Assembly (NCBI GenBank): GCA_017399865.1 | Contig: JAFQAT010000009.1 | Location: 1 to 49,024 of the forward strand | From: Bacteroidales bacterium | GTDB lineage: Bacteria > Bacteroidota > Bacteroidia > Bacteroidales > UBA932 | Reading direction: 5' to 3' | DNA: 49,024 bases | In this document: piece by piece, positions 1 to 7,790 of the stretch | Layout of the letters: the number at the start of each line of letters is the position of its first letter | Position numbering within the stretch: position 1 is the first letter of the stretch | Notes under the pieces: model-generated | What the model saw: the letters and a program-made list of their open reading frames with translations, nothing else | What the model was told of the DNA's origin: nothing | Database searches by the model: none | Position numbers and translations under genes: made by a program

Positions 1-477
1 GACAGATACCATCGGCACCTTGCGGAGCATCTCCAGAACGGTGCTGGTCTTGGAATCCACATCGTCTTCCACCTTATATGTTATCTTGTCCACATCCATC
101 TTTACCAGAGTCTTCTGGGCCGTGACCGATCCTGCCTTCAGGGTCTGTACATCATCTTCTATGAGGATTGTACCCAGATCCAGTACATCCTGTCCGTCAA
201 GCCGGAACGCGACATTGCGCTCTTTTCTTCCCATGTTGCTGAAAAGCATGCGGAAGCCACCTTTTCCTGTCAGTGTCTGTGAAAACCGGCCGGATTCGTC
301 AGTCGTGGTGAATGCTATCGGCTTGGATGGGTCTTCATCTTTGAAGAACTGCAGGACTGCTGCCGGCTCACCCTCTCTTGTGAGCGAGTCTGCTATCGTG
401 CCGGTTACTTCAGTTGACTGTCCTTTTGCTGTTACCGCTGCAAAAACGAATAATGATATGATAAGGAATCGTTTCAT
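1..477 (-). CDS. Outer-membrane TonB-dependent-type protein, N-terminus only (cut by window edge)
   Basis: The frame is open from the ATG at 477 to base 1 (159 codons) with no stop, so the gene continues to the left of the window. The first 20 residues are a signal peptide (MKRFLIISLFVFAAVTAKGQ). Next comes a carboxypeptidase-regulatory-like beta-sandwich (about residues 21-110, ending in GTILIEDD). Then comes a plug-like stretch containing VDKITYKVEDDVDSKTSTVL and an LRKVPMV motif. That arrangement is common in Bacteroidota outer-membrane beta-barrel receptors of the 'outer membrane beta-barrel family' type rather than classical SusC. The barrel itself lies outside the window, so the ligand cannot be guessed. 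A -7 box precedes it at 505-512. Family call is inference from the N-terminal domains. Confidence 0.75.
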   Translation of the reverse strand, partial: MKRFLIISLFVFAAVTAKGQSTEVTGTIADSLTREGEPAAVLQFFKDEDPSKPIAFTTTDESGRFSQTLTGKGGFRMLFSNMGRKERNVAFRLDGQDVLDLGTILIEDDVQTLKAGSVTAQKTLVKMDVDKITYKVEDDVDSKTSTVLEMLRKVPMVSV

Positions 478-504
478 GTTCTTGTGTTCTTATGTTGATG
501 CCGG

Positions 505-512
505 CAAAGATA
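505..512 (-). promoter_or_regulatory. -7 promoter box for the outer-membrane protein
   Basis: The minus strand reads TATCTTTG, a perfect match to the Bacteroidota -7 consensus TAnnTTTG, 27 bases upstream of the ATG at 477. I see no clear -33 TTTG. Confidence 0.6.
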
Positions 513-617
513 GGATCATATATAATCCGCATAACCGTGTTTCGACAGATGACAGGTTTTCTTCGACGGACTGTGCCCGCAGGCTCCTCCTTCCATTTCA
601 TATATTGATATTTTGGT

Positions 618-625
618 TAACTTTG
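618..625 (+). promoter_or_regulatory. -7 promoter box of ispE, four bases from the ATG
   Basis: TAACTTTG matches TAnnTTTG and ends at 625; the ispE ATG begins at 630. Transcription from such a box normally starts a few bases downstream, so the mRNA would have essentially no 5' leader. Confidence 0.65.
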
Positions 626-629
626 CCGT

Positions 630-1493
630 ATGATTACAAACCCTAACGTAAAGATAAACCTGGGACTTAATGTCCTTCGAAAGAGGGAGGACGGATTCCA
701 TGACCTCGAGACACTTTTTGTGCCGTACTTCGGCATCAGCGACACCCTGGAAATCGTTGTCGGAGACGATTACAGCAGGACATCTGCGGCACTCTTCGGC
801 CGATATGGGGAGCCGGACGGCTGCGCCGGAGAGGCTCCCATGCTGGCGCAGGGCATCTCGGAAGACGGCAAGCTTATGATCACCATCGCCCGTAAGGAAG
901 GCGTGGACTGGGATCCGCTCAAGGACCTCACGGCGAAGGCATACAGGATTCTTGCGGAAGACTTCGAACTTCCGCCGGTAAAGATATTCCTGGAGAAGAC
1001 ATCTCCGGTCGGTGCGGGTCTGGGTGGCGGCTCTGCCGATGCCGCCTTTGCCCTGAAGATGCTGGACGAACTCTGCGGACTCGGTCTTTCCGAGGAGCAG
1101 CTGGCATCATATGCTTCAAGGCTGGGAAGCGACTGCGCATTCTTCGTCTACAACCGCCCTATGATCGGTGAAGGAAGGGGAGAGATCCTGTCGGAGTATC
1201 CGGTTTCGTTAGAAGGCTATGATCTCCAGATCCTGACCCCGGAAGGGATTTCAGTCTCTACGAAGGATGCTTATAGCGGCATAAGGCCGCATATTCCTGA
1301 AGTCCCGTTGAGGGAGGCCCTTGCCAGACCGATAGAAGAGTGGGATGGCATCCTTGTCAACGACTTCGAGGAGACCGTATTCGCCAAATATCCCGAACTC
1401 GCCGCAATCAAGCGTTCCCTCTACGACAGCGGAGCAGCCTACGCCTCAATGTCCGGCTCCGGCTCCGCCCTCTTCGCCCTCTACAGGATGTAG
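630..1493 (+). CDS. ispE: 4-diphosphocytidyl-2-C-methyl-D-erythritol kinase
   Basis: Phosphorylates CDP-methylerythritol with ATP in the cytoplasmic MEP pathway to isoprenoid precursors. The 287-residue protein has the GHMP kinase pattern: a substrate-binding N-terminus with the conserved lysine in NPNVKINLGL (residue 8), the glycine-rich ATP loop PVGAGLGGGSADAA (127-139) including the catalytic Asp at about 137, and the C-terminal GHMP motif MSGSGSALFAL. Length is normal for the family. The ATG at 630 is chosen because the N-terminal motif needs it and because the -7 box at 618-625 allows nothing further upstream. It is monocistronic and convergent with the toxin-antitoxin pair that follows. 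Confidence 0.95.
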   Translation: MITNPNVKINLGLNVLRKREDGFHDLETLFVPYFGISDTLEIVVGDDYSRTSAALFGRYGEPDGCAGEAPMLAQGISEDGKLMITIARKEGVDWDPLKDLTAKAYRILAEDFELPPVKIFLEKTSPVGAGLGGGSADAAFALKMLDELCGLGLSEEQLASYASRLGSDCAFFVYNRPMIGEGRGEILSEYPVSLEGYDLQILTPEGISVSTKDAYSGIRPHIPEVPLREALARPIEEWDGILVNDFEETVFAKYPELAAIKRSLYDSGAAYASMSGSGSALFALYRM

Positions 1494-1516
1494 GTTGCAG
1501 TCATAGCTTGTTTGTG

Positions 1517-1912
1517 TTAAATATATTTATCCAGCAAACCGCTCTGCAAGTCGAGTAATATCTGCTTGCTTACCTCTTTCAATACCGGCAGATCGTTTTT
1601 AAGTGTTGCAAATATCGCTTCCTCATCAACATTTGCATATTCATGTGCAATGAAATTTCTCATTCCGAAAACTTCTTTCCAAGGAATTGTATTGTACTTA
1701 TTGAAAAAGCCGGTTTTTGTGTTATTGCGTACTTTGATAAAGTTCTCGGTAATGCACTGAATGCTCATGCTGCATGCTCTGAATATTGTCATGCCGCTGA
1801 GATTCTTGCCTAAATCATCCGGCTCAATAATAGGCTCGGACATTTGCTCGGCCAATTCCATTTCCTCAATAGCAGTCTTTATATAAGCTGCTACACGAAT
1901 CTTCTTACACAT
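1517..1912 (-). CDS. hepT: HepT-like HEPN ribonuclease toxin
   Basis: A 131-residue all-alpha protein of the HEPN/DUF86 family. The signature of HepT toxins, R-x4-H-x-Y, is present as RNFIAHEY at residues 85-92. In studied pairs this motif forms the RNase active site, and its tyrosine is AMPylated by the partner MntA to silence the toxin. The gene is downstream of and overlaps the HTH-MNT gene by 8 bases (1905-1912), the usual translationally coupled antitoxin-toxin layout. Active-site residues look intact, so the toxin is probably functional. The function is inferred from family knowledge; nothing shows what triggers it here. Confidence 0.85.
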   Translation of the reverse strand: MCKKIRVAAYIKTAIEEMELAEQMSEPIIEPDDLGKNLSGMTIFRACSMSIQCITENFIKVRNNTKTGFFNKYNTIPWKEVFGMRNFIAHEYANVDEEAIFATLKNDLPVLKEVSKQILLDLQSGLLDKYI

Positions 1913-2408
1913 ATATCAGATCTTTTGAAATTGATTCCTTGAATTCTTCGCGGAGTTTGGATCTTGCAGAAATGATATCGACTTCACGACATAGGATAGA
2001 CTCCAGATCACTTTTAAGGCCGGCGTATAGATACAATGACGGGTTCGTCAGGTTTACAAGGATATCAATATCGCTGTTTGCGTTCTGCTCGTTTCTTGCG
2101 ACACTGCCGAAGAGAGCGAGACTTTCTATACCATACTTGTCAGCGTTATTGTTCTTGAATACTCTCAGAATGTCGAGAATTCTATCTCTCTCTGTCTTTA
2201 GCTCACCACGGGAATCTATGCATATTATTCTTGTACTATAGCCAAGTGCTGCCAGTATTCTGGATATGGTGGCATCGCTGCCTAAAAGTCCACGTTCCAT
2301 CTTGGAAACTTGAGATTTGGTCATACCGGCTATGATACCAAGTTGCTCCTGAGTGAAACCGCGGGACTTTCTTAACTGCTTTATATCTATGTTATTCAGC
2401 TGTTTCAT
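1905..2408 (-). CDS. mntA: MntA-like nucleotidyltransferase antitoxin fused to an Xre-type HTH
   Basis: A 167-residue two-domain protein. Residues 7-60 form an Xre/Cro helix-turn-helix (GFTQEQLGIIAGMTKSQVSK). Residues 75-150 form a minimal nucleotidyltransferase with GSVAR (101-105), the metal-binding pair DID (113-115) and a third acidic residue at about D144 (EVDII). MntA enzymes AMPylate and so neutralise the HEPN partner; the HTH probably gives autorepression of the operon from the promoter at 2428-2435. The ATG at 2408 is chosen because an in-frame extension upstream would run into that promoter. The Gly that often follows GSxAR is Asn here. Stand-alone MntA is more common than this HTH fusion. 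Confidence 0.85.
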   Translation of the reverse strand: MKQLNNIDIKQLRKSRGFTQEQLGIIAGMTKSQVSKMERGLLGSDATISRILAALGYSTRIICIDSRGELKTERDRILDILRVFKNNNADKYGIESLALFGSVARNEQNANSDIDILVNLTNPSLYLYAGLKSDLESILCREVDIISARSKLREEFKESISKDLIYV

Positions 2409-2427
2409 ATAATATGTCACCTTTCTG

Positions 2428-2435
2428 CAAAGATA
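2428..2435 (-). promoter_or_regulatory. -7 box of the HTH-MNT/HepT operon
   Basis: The minus strand reads TATCTTTG, 19 bases upstream of the ATG at 2408. A likely place for autoregulation by the HTH domain. Confidence 0.6.
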
Positions 2436-2532
2436 AATCAAGTTTCATACATATGCAACATTTGCAACATATATACCATTAGTATATGTAGTTCTACAGG
2501 AAATAAAACAATAAAAAAAAGAAAAAAGTGAC

Positions 2533-2573
2533 GAAAACACCGGATTCTGTGACGAACGGAAGACGGTGTTTTC
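2533..2573. repeat. 10-bp perfect inverted repeat with T-rich tail
   Basis: GAAAACACCG (2533-2542) and CGGTGTTTTC (2564-2573) pair perfectly across a 21-base loop. The loop side also carries a direct repeat GTGACGAA (2528-2535 and 2549-2556). The region lies between divergent genes, so a terminator has no obvious gene to end. An operator or mRNA structure upstream of the lipoprotein gene is equally possible. Confidence 0.4.
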
Positions 2574-2596
2574 TTTGTTTTGCCTTTCTTTGAGGC

Positions 2597-3775
2597 ATGA
2601 AAAGATTTGTGCTGATGATTGCTGCGGCTGTGCTGTGCTCGTGCGGGTTGGAGCAGGTGGATGAAGGAACGTATCCGTTCTCTGACGGAATATGGAAAGG
2701 GCCTTCGTACGGGAAGCATCTGTCAGGAACTGTTTATGCTGCGGGGTTGGACTATCCTGCCGCTTATGACTGGAGGGCGGATACGGAAAAAGGAAAGGTA
2801 AAATGTTCGATGGTACTCTTCGCCGACGGAATACCTGTGCTTAAGGTCCCTGTCGGGGATGCCCACGAGGTGTCTTCTGACATGGGCAGACACAGGATCC
2901 GCGCCGGAAACCTCTACACCGACTATACTGACGGGAAGGTGACTGTCCTCAAGCGGGACGGCAAGGAAATCGCGCGGTACGATGGCGCGGAGGACATCAT
3001 CTGCATGGAGGTCCATGACGGGAAGGTCCATTCTCTCAGCCGCCCGTCTGACGGTGAGGGTTTCAGATACAGGGTGGATGGCCGTCTTGTGCTGGAGAGA
3101 TCCGGTGGGGCTCCATACCCGCATCTGACGGTGCATCAGGACAGCGTCCGATTCTGCTTCAGCCAGTCCCAAAGGACTGCCGAAGGGACACAGTTGCGCT
3201 ATTATCATGTGGCGGGCGGAGTCGTAAGACAGATGGAGGTCCCGGCGGAAATCTCGCATGTATGGGACATGATGATGTCGGACGGCAAGGTGGCCATGGT
3301 CGTGTCCCTGCCTGACCGGAGTCCTGTGCTGATGCACGACGGGCGGGAGGAATATGTGGAATATCTCGGACGTCAGAAAGTGGTCTCATGCACCTTCTGT
3401 GACTCGGAATATCTGTGCGTATGCGTACGGTGCCGGTATTCCGGAGACAATCTGATGTCGGACATATTATGGACGGCGGACGATGGATGGAACATGTACC
3501 GTATAGGACGAACCCTCGCCTGCGTCCATGTCGACGAAGGCAGATGCAATGCCGTCATCAATCCTTCCGACGGACGGGACGGAATCATATTCAGCGGAAG
3601 GACCGCTTCTTTCATTCCGCAGGGATATTCCGTCTTTTCGAAGGAATGCATGACCCGCAGGGACAGTGTCCTGTATGTGGGCCTGTCTTCTGCTGCAGGC
3701 GTCCCGCCTGTTATATGGAGGAACGGAGTTCTGGATACGTTGAGGATAAACGGCCCGCTTACCTGCCTTCGATGA
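2597..3775 (+). CDS. Unrecognised lipoprotein, Asp-Gly rich, possibly beta-propeller
   Basis: I do not recognise this 392-residue protein. It starts with a lipoprotein signal (MKRFVLMIAAAVLCSC, lipidated Cys at about 16), so it is membrane anchored outside the cytoplasm. The rest has short beta-prone stretches ending in Asp-Gly turns (DGKVTVLKRDG, DGRLVLERSGG, SDGKVAMVVSL), which suggests a degenerate repeated-blade fold; that is inference only. It is unusually Cys-rich near residues 265-280. A TTTCTTTG box-like element (2585-2592) ends four bases before the ATG. Its 3' end overlaps the convergent transporter gene by 17 bases. No operon partner suggests a role. Confidence 0.7.
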   Translation: MKRFVLMIAAAVLCSCGLEQVDEGTYPFSDGIWKGPSYGKHLSGTVYAAGLDYPAAYDWRADTEKGKVKCSMVLFADGIPVLKVPVGDAHEVSSDMGRHRIRAGNLYTDYTDGKVTVLKRDGKEIARYDGAEDIICMEVHDGKVHSLSRPSDGEGFRYRVDGRLVLERSGGAPYPHLTVHQDSVRFCFSQSQRTAEGTQLRYYHVAGGVVRQMEVPAEISHVWDMMMSDGKVAMVVSLPDRSPVLMHDGREEYVEYLGRQKVVSCTFCDSEYLCVCVRCRYSGDNLMSDILWTADDGWNMYRIGRTLACVHVDEGRCNAVINPSDGRDGIIFSGRTASFIPQGYSVFSKECMTRRDSVLYVGLSSAAGVPPVIWRNGVLDTLRINGPLTCLR

Positions 3776-4511
3776 TGTTACGGGCGAGAGTGTTGGCGCA
3801 GACGAAGTCTCGCAGTTCGCGGCAGTCCGTATGCAGGATCGAGTGCCTGTCTCCCTGCCAGAGGAGGGAGCCTTCGTGGATGAAGCCGATCTTGTCTCCG
3901 ATTTCGAGGATCGAGTTCATGTCGTGGGTGTTCACGATCGTGGTCATGTTGAACTCCTTCGTCAGATCGTATATGAGACGGTCGATAAGGATGGATGTAT
4001 AGGGGTCGAGGCCTGAATTCGGTTCGTCGCAGAAGAGGTATTCGGGGTTCAGGGCTATCGCACGGGCGATTCCGACCCTTTTCTGCATTCCTCCGCTGAG
4101 CTCGTTCGGATATTTGTCGTCCGAGCCGATGACATTTACCTTCTCAAGGCAGTACCGTGCCCTTTCGCGTCTCTGGGCCGCAGACCAGTCTGTGAAGAAT
4201 TCCATAGGGAACATGACGTTCTCGATCACAGTCGCGAAGTCGAAGAGGGCGCTTCCCTGGAAGAGGATGCCGATCTTCTGGCGCAGTGCCTTCTTCTCCT
4301 TATAGTTCATCTTGGAAAGCGTTCTGTCTCCATATGATATGTCACCGCTGTCCGGATCCATGAGGCCGATGAGGTTCTTAAGCAGGACGGTCTTTCCCGA
4401 TCCGCTGGCACCTATTATCATGTTGCATCTGCCGGGTTCGTATTCGACAGAGATGTCTTTCAGCACCTGCTTTCCTTCAAAGCTTTTGTTCAGATGTTCT
4501 ACCTTTATCAT
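3759..4511 (-). CDS. mlaF: MlaF-like ABC transporter ATP-binding protein
   Basis: Cytoplasmic ATPase of an Mla-type phospholipid transporter that maintains outer-membrane lipid asymmetry. The 250-residue protein has Walker A GASGSGKT (34-41), a Q-loop (GILFQGSALFD), the signature LSGGMQKR, Walker B YLFCDEP and the switch His in NTHDM. The signature variant LSGGM with the Phe-Asp after the Q-loop is typical of MlaF rather than of import or Lol ATPases. It follows the MlaE-like permease gene with a 12-base gap and the same strand, so the two form one operon. No MlaD/MCE substrate-binding gene is adjacent; that partner must be elsewhere. Confidence 0.88.
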   Translation of the reverse strand: MIKVEHLNKSFEGKQVLKDISVEYEPGRCNMIIGASGSGKTVLLKNLIGLMDPDSGDISYGDRTLSKMNYKEKKALRQKIGILFQGSALFDFATVIENVMFPMEFFTDWSAAQRRERARYCLEKVNVIGSDDKYPNELSGGMQKRVGIARAIALNPEYLFCDEPNSGLDPYTSILIDRLIYDLTKEFNMTTIVNTHDMNSILEIGDKIGFIHEGSLLWQGDRHSILHTDCRELRDFVCANTLARNIIEGR

Positions 4512-4523
4512 GATACTGCGGTT

Positions 4524-5270
4524 TTAATAAAGCATCAGTTCCGTGACGATAAGGTCGCTCAGGAGAATGAGAATGCTAGTTGTGACTATTGCTTTGGTGC
4601 TCGATCTTCCGACTCCGAGCGATCCTCCCTTCGCGTAGTAACCGTTGAAGGCCGCGATCGAGGAGATCATGAAGCAGAAGAGTGACATCTTGAAGCAGCT
4701 GTAGAAGATATAGAATCCGTTATAGAATGCCTTGATTCCGGTGATGTACGATGCCGTAGGGATGATCTGGGTGGTCTCTACCACGAAATAACCGCCGATA
4801 AGTCCCAATGCCAGACTCATCAGCATGAGAAGCGGGCTGAGGATGGTGGCGGCAGTGACTTTTGGAAGCACCAGGAAGCAGGCAGAGTTCACTCCCATCA
4901 TGTCCATTGCGTCTATCTGTTCGGTTATGCGCATGCTTCCGATTTCCGAAGAAATGTTGGAGCCCATCTTGCCTGCCAGAATCAGGGCGACCATGGTCGA
5001 GCAGAACTCAAGGATGAGGCTCTCCCTCACCATGTATCCGATATACATCTTGTCGATTATCGGATTCTCAAGGTTGGAGGCGGTCTGGATTACGAGCACG
5101 CCTCCGATGAACAGCGATATCACCCCTACGAGGAGTATGGATGAGAGTATAAGCTTGTCGGCTTCGTTCACGAACTGCCTCCAGAATATGCGTCCCTTTT
5201 CCGGCTTCCTGAATACCATCTTCAGGAAGAGGAAATACCGGCCTATGGATTCGAAGAATCTTCTGATCAT
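4524..5270 (-). CDS. mlaE: MlaE-like ABC transporter permease
   Basis: A 248-residue inner-membrane permease of the MlaE family. It has five or six hydrophobic segments (for example LILSSILLVGVISLFIGG and ILSPLLMLMSLALGLIGG) and the family signature around GSNISSEIGSMRITEQIDAM, where EQIDA is highly conserved. It moves phospholipids between inner and outer membranes together with MlaF. I place the start at the ATG at 5270 (MIRRFFESIG). An in-frame ATG at 5306 also exists, but it lies upstream of the -7 box at 5295-5302 and could not be on a transcript from that promoter. Confidence 0.88.
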   Translation of the reverse strand: MIRRFFESIGRYFLFLKMVFRKPEKGRIFWRQFVNEADKLILSSILLVGVISLFIGGVLVIQTASNLENPIIDKMYIGYMVRESLILEFCSTMVALILAGKMGSNISSEIGSMRITEQIDAMDMMGVNSACFLVLPKVTAATILSPLLMLMSLALGLIGGYFVVETTQIIPTASYITGIKAFYNGFYIFYSCFKMSLFCFMISSIAAFNGYYAKGGSLGVGRSSTKAIVTTSILILLSDLIVTELMLY

Positions 5271-5294
5271 CTCAAAAATCTTTTTGATGCACTG

Positions 5295-5302
5295 CAAAGT
5301 TA
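5295..5302 (-). promoter_or_regulatory. -7 box of the mlaE-mlaF operon
   Basis: The minus strand reads TAACTTTG. The box lies inside an apparent N-terminal extension of the permease frame and so decides its start (5270). Confidence 0.6.
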
Positions 5303-5323
5303 CCATAAATCTTAGATATATCG

Positions 5324-5331
5324 TATATTTG
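5324..5331 (+). promoter_or_regulatory. -7 box of the GH3 gene
   Basis: TATATTTG, 22 bases before the ATG at 5354. It lies back to back with the mlaE promoter, with only 21 bases between the two boxes. Confidence 0.6.
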
Positions 5332-5353
5332 TATCCGCTATAAATCCGTGACT

Positions 5354-7681
5354 ATGAAAAAGACAATCATCCTTATCCTGACGGCTGTCCTTCTGCTGCC
5401 GTCGTCTGCATCGGCACAGGAAAGCCTTCCTTTCCGTAATCCGGAACTTTCCAGAGAGGAAAGAATCGACGACCTTATCTCACGACTGACCCTTCAGGAG
5501 AAGGTGAACATGATGATGCACGGCTCCAAGGGAGTCGGGAGGCTCGGCATTCCGGACTATAACTGGTGGAACGAAGCCCTGCACGGAGTGGCCAGGGCCG
5601 GTCTTGCGACCGTGTATCCGCAGGCCATCGGCCTTGCGGCCACATTCGATCCGCAGACCCATCTTCAGACTTTCACGTATGTGTCTGACGAGGCGCGTGC
5701 AAAATACAATGATGCCATAAGCAAGGGCCAGCACAAGCAGTATTACGGACTGACTTTCTGGACTCCTAACATCAACATATTCAGAGATCCGAGATGGGGA
5801 CGCGGCCAGGAGACCTACGGCGAGGACCCATATCTTACCTCTGCCATGGGTGTCGCTACCGTGAAGGGACTTCAGGGCGACCATCCTGATTATTACAAGA
5901 CCCATGCATGCGCCAAGCATTTCGCCGTCCACAGCGGACCGGAATGGAACAGGCACAGCTTTGATGTCGTGGTGTCTTCAAGAGACCTTTGGGAGACATA
6001 TCTCCCCGCTTTCGAGGCACTTGTGAAGGAAGGTGACGTACGCGAGTTCATGGGAGCGTACAACAGTTATGACGGCGATCCTTGCTGCGGAAGTTCGTTC
6101 CTTCTGAAGGACATCCTTCGCGGAAAGTGGAATTATGACGGTCTCGTCGTGTCTGACTGCTGGGCGATCAACGACTTCTTCGTAGTTGGTCATCATGAGA
6201 CCCATCCTGACGCTGCATCGGCATCCGCTGCAGCTGTCCTTACCGGTACCGATATCGAGTGCGGCAGCGCATATGTGAACCTGATGAGTGCCGTCGAGGA
6301 AGGAATGATTACTGAAAAGGATATAGATGTTTCTATCAGACGCATCCTGAACGGACTTTTCGAGCTCGGATTCTTCGACCCGGCTTCGATCGTTCCTTGG
6401 AGCGGCATCCCGTATTCGAATGTGGATTCCCAGGAACATAAGGACCATGCATTGAAGGTTGCACGCCAGTCGGTGGTTCTTCTCAAGAACGATGGAGACC
6501 TTCTTCCTGTTGAGCCATCAGAAGTTCGGAAGATCGCGGTCGTCGGACCAAATGCGACAGACGACAAGATGATGCTCGGAAACTATAACGGAACCCCGTC
6601 TCATACAGTGACCATCCTTGAAGGAATCAAGGCTGCATATCCCGATGCCGAGGTTACATACGAAAGAGGATGCGACCTTGTGGAGGGATATGTATATGTG
6701 GATCCGCGCCTTCGCAGGGGTTTCCGTGCGGAAAATTATGAAGGTCTTTCTGCCGAGCAGATGGCTGAAATCCAGCGCATGGAAAAGGAACGTCTGGCCC
6801 TTCTGGCAGCAGCTCCGAAGCCTATTCCTTCAGAGAACTATACTCCTGAAGCGCTTGCAGAGTTTGCTTCGAAGATTGCAGAGGACGCTGATGTGATCTT
6901 CTTCGTAGGAGGACTTTCTCCGTTCATCGAAGGAGAGGAGATGAAGGTCAGCCTCGACGGATTCAAGGGCGGAGACCGTGAGAAGATCGAGCTTCCTGAG
7001 GTCCAGGGAAAGATGCTCAAGGCATTAAAGGCGACAGGAAAGCCTGTGGTGTTTGTGCTTTGCTCCGGCAGTGCCATCGCTCTCGAGCAGAATGAGGCGG
7101 ACTATGATGCCCTTGTATGCGCATGGTACGGCGGACAGGCCGGCGGTACGGCAGTGGGTGATATCGTAAGCGGAAAAGTTTCCCCTTCAGGACGTCTTCC
7201 TATCACATTCTACAAGTCTACAGCCCAGCTTCCTGACTTCCTGGACTACAACATGAAGGGAAGGACATACCGTTACATGACGGAAGAGCCTCTCTATCCT
7301 TTCGGATACGGACTCAGCTATGCGGACTTCTCGTATGAAAAGGCGAAGCTTTCGTCAAAGTCCATCAAGGCGGGTGAAAGCGTTACCCTTACCGTGGACC
7401 TTAAGAACAGCAGCGATGTGGCTTCTGATGAAATAGTCCAGGTCTATGTGAAGCGCCTTGGTGATGAGAATGCCCCTTTGAAGGCTCTCAAGGGCTTCCA
7501 GAGGGTGAATGTGGGGCCGAACCAGACAAAGGCTGTCGCAATCGAACTTCCGGCTTCGTCTTTCGAGTATTATGACTCTGCTTCAGACGACCTTACGGTA
7601 AAGCCAGGCAAGTATCAGATTCTGTATGGTTCATCATCGGCAGATGCTGATCTTAAGGCACTTAAGTTGACGATAAAATAA
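5354..7681 (+). CDS. Secreted GH3 glycosidase (beta-xylosidase/beta-glucosidase type)
   Basis: A 775-residue exported glycoside hydrolase family 3 enzyme that removes terminal beta-linked sugars. The signal peptide ends near SASAQ (about 22). The N-terminal TIM barrel shows DPRWGRGQETYGEDP, the KHFAVHSGPEWNRH substrate loop, and the nucleophile Asp in VVSDCWAIND (about residue 268). An alpha/beta sandwich follows (LKNDGDLLPV, with the acid/base region near GGLSPFIEGEEM). It ends in a fibronectin-III-like domain (PFGYGLSYADF onward). The N-terminal pattern with NWWNEALHGVAR is that of GH3 beta-xylosidases, and two arabinofuranosidases lie about 8 kb away, so xylan or arabinoxylan is a plausible substrate. 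The ATG at 5354 is preferred over an in-frame GTG at 5348. Confidence 0.9.
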   Translation: MKKTIILILTAVLLLPSSASAQESLPFRNPELSREERIDDLISRLTLQEKVNMMMHGSKGVGRLGIPDYNWWNEALHGVARAGLATVYPQAIGLAATFDPQTHLQTFTYVSDEARAKYNDAISKGQHKQYYGLTFWTPNINIFRDPRWGRGQETYGEDPYLTSAMGVATVKGLQGDHPDYYKTHACAKHFAVHSGPEWNRHSFDVVVSSRDLWETYLPAFEALVKEGDVREFMGAYNSYDGDPCCGSSFLLKDILRGKWNYDGLVVSDCWAINDFFVVGHHETHPDAASASAAAVLTGTDIECGSAYVNLMSAVEEGMITEKDIDVSIRRILNGLFELGFFDPASIVPWSGIPYSNVDSQEHKDHALKVARQSVVLLKNDGDLLPVEPSEVRKIAVVGPNATDDKMMLGNYNGTPSHTVTILEGIKAAYPDAEVTYERGCDLVEGYVYVDPRLRRGFRAENYEGLSAEQMAEIQRMEKERLALLAAAPKPIPSENYTPEALAEFASKIAEDADVIFFVGGLSPFIEGEEMKVSLDGFKGGDREKIELPEVQGKMLKALKATGKPVVFVLCSGSAIALEQNEADYDALVCAWYGGQAGGTAVGDIVSGKVSPSGRLPITFYKSTAQLPDFLDYNMKGRTYRYMTEEPLYPFGYGLSYADFSYEKAKLSSKSIKAGESVTLTVDLKNSSDVASDEIVQVYVKRLGDENAPLKALKGFQRVNVGPNQTKAVAIELPASSFEYYDSASDDLTVKPGKYQILYGSSSADADLKALKLTIK

Positions 7682-7706
7682 ATCTTTGCATGATAAAATA
7701 AATCTT
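7672..7706. repeat. 15-base direct repeat spanning the GH3 stop codon
   Basis: GATAAAATAAATCTT occurs at 7672-7686 and again at 7692-7706. The first copy includes the last codon and the TAA stop. This looks like a small slippage duplication; the second copy weakly folds (GATAA/TTATC). Confidence 0.6.
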
Positions 7707-7790
7707 ATCATCTGATTTTCGTCACATTTTTCTCTTTCTTATCATGTTTTTCCGCATTTACGCCAATCTTTGGACGTAAAAAACATTGAT

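Noticed and set aside
20-646. A long plus-strand open frame over the left end.
   Set aside because: It is antisense to the outer-membrane protein, is Ser/Arg rich without domains, and overlaps the ispE promoter.
3415-4002. A plus-strand frame of about 195 codons over the lipoprotein/transporter junction.
   Set aside because: Composition is Arg/Met/Cys rich as in shadow frames, and both overlapped genes have strong evidence.
3759-5270. A complete Mla operon including the MCE protein MlaD.
   Set aside because: Only ATPase and permease genes are present; the next genes on both sides are unrelated.
5271-5306. ATG 5306 as start of the MlaE-like permease.
   Set aside because: It lies upstream of, and partly within reach of, the -7 box at 5295-5302, so it would not be on the transcript.
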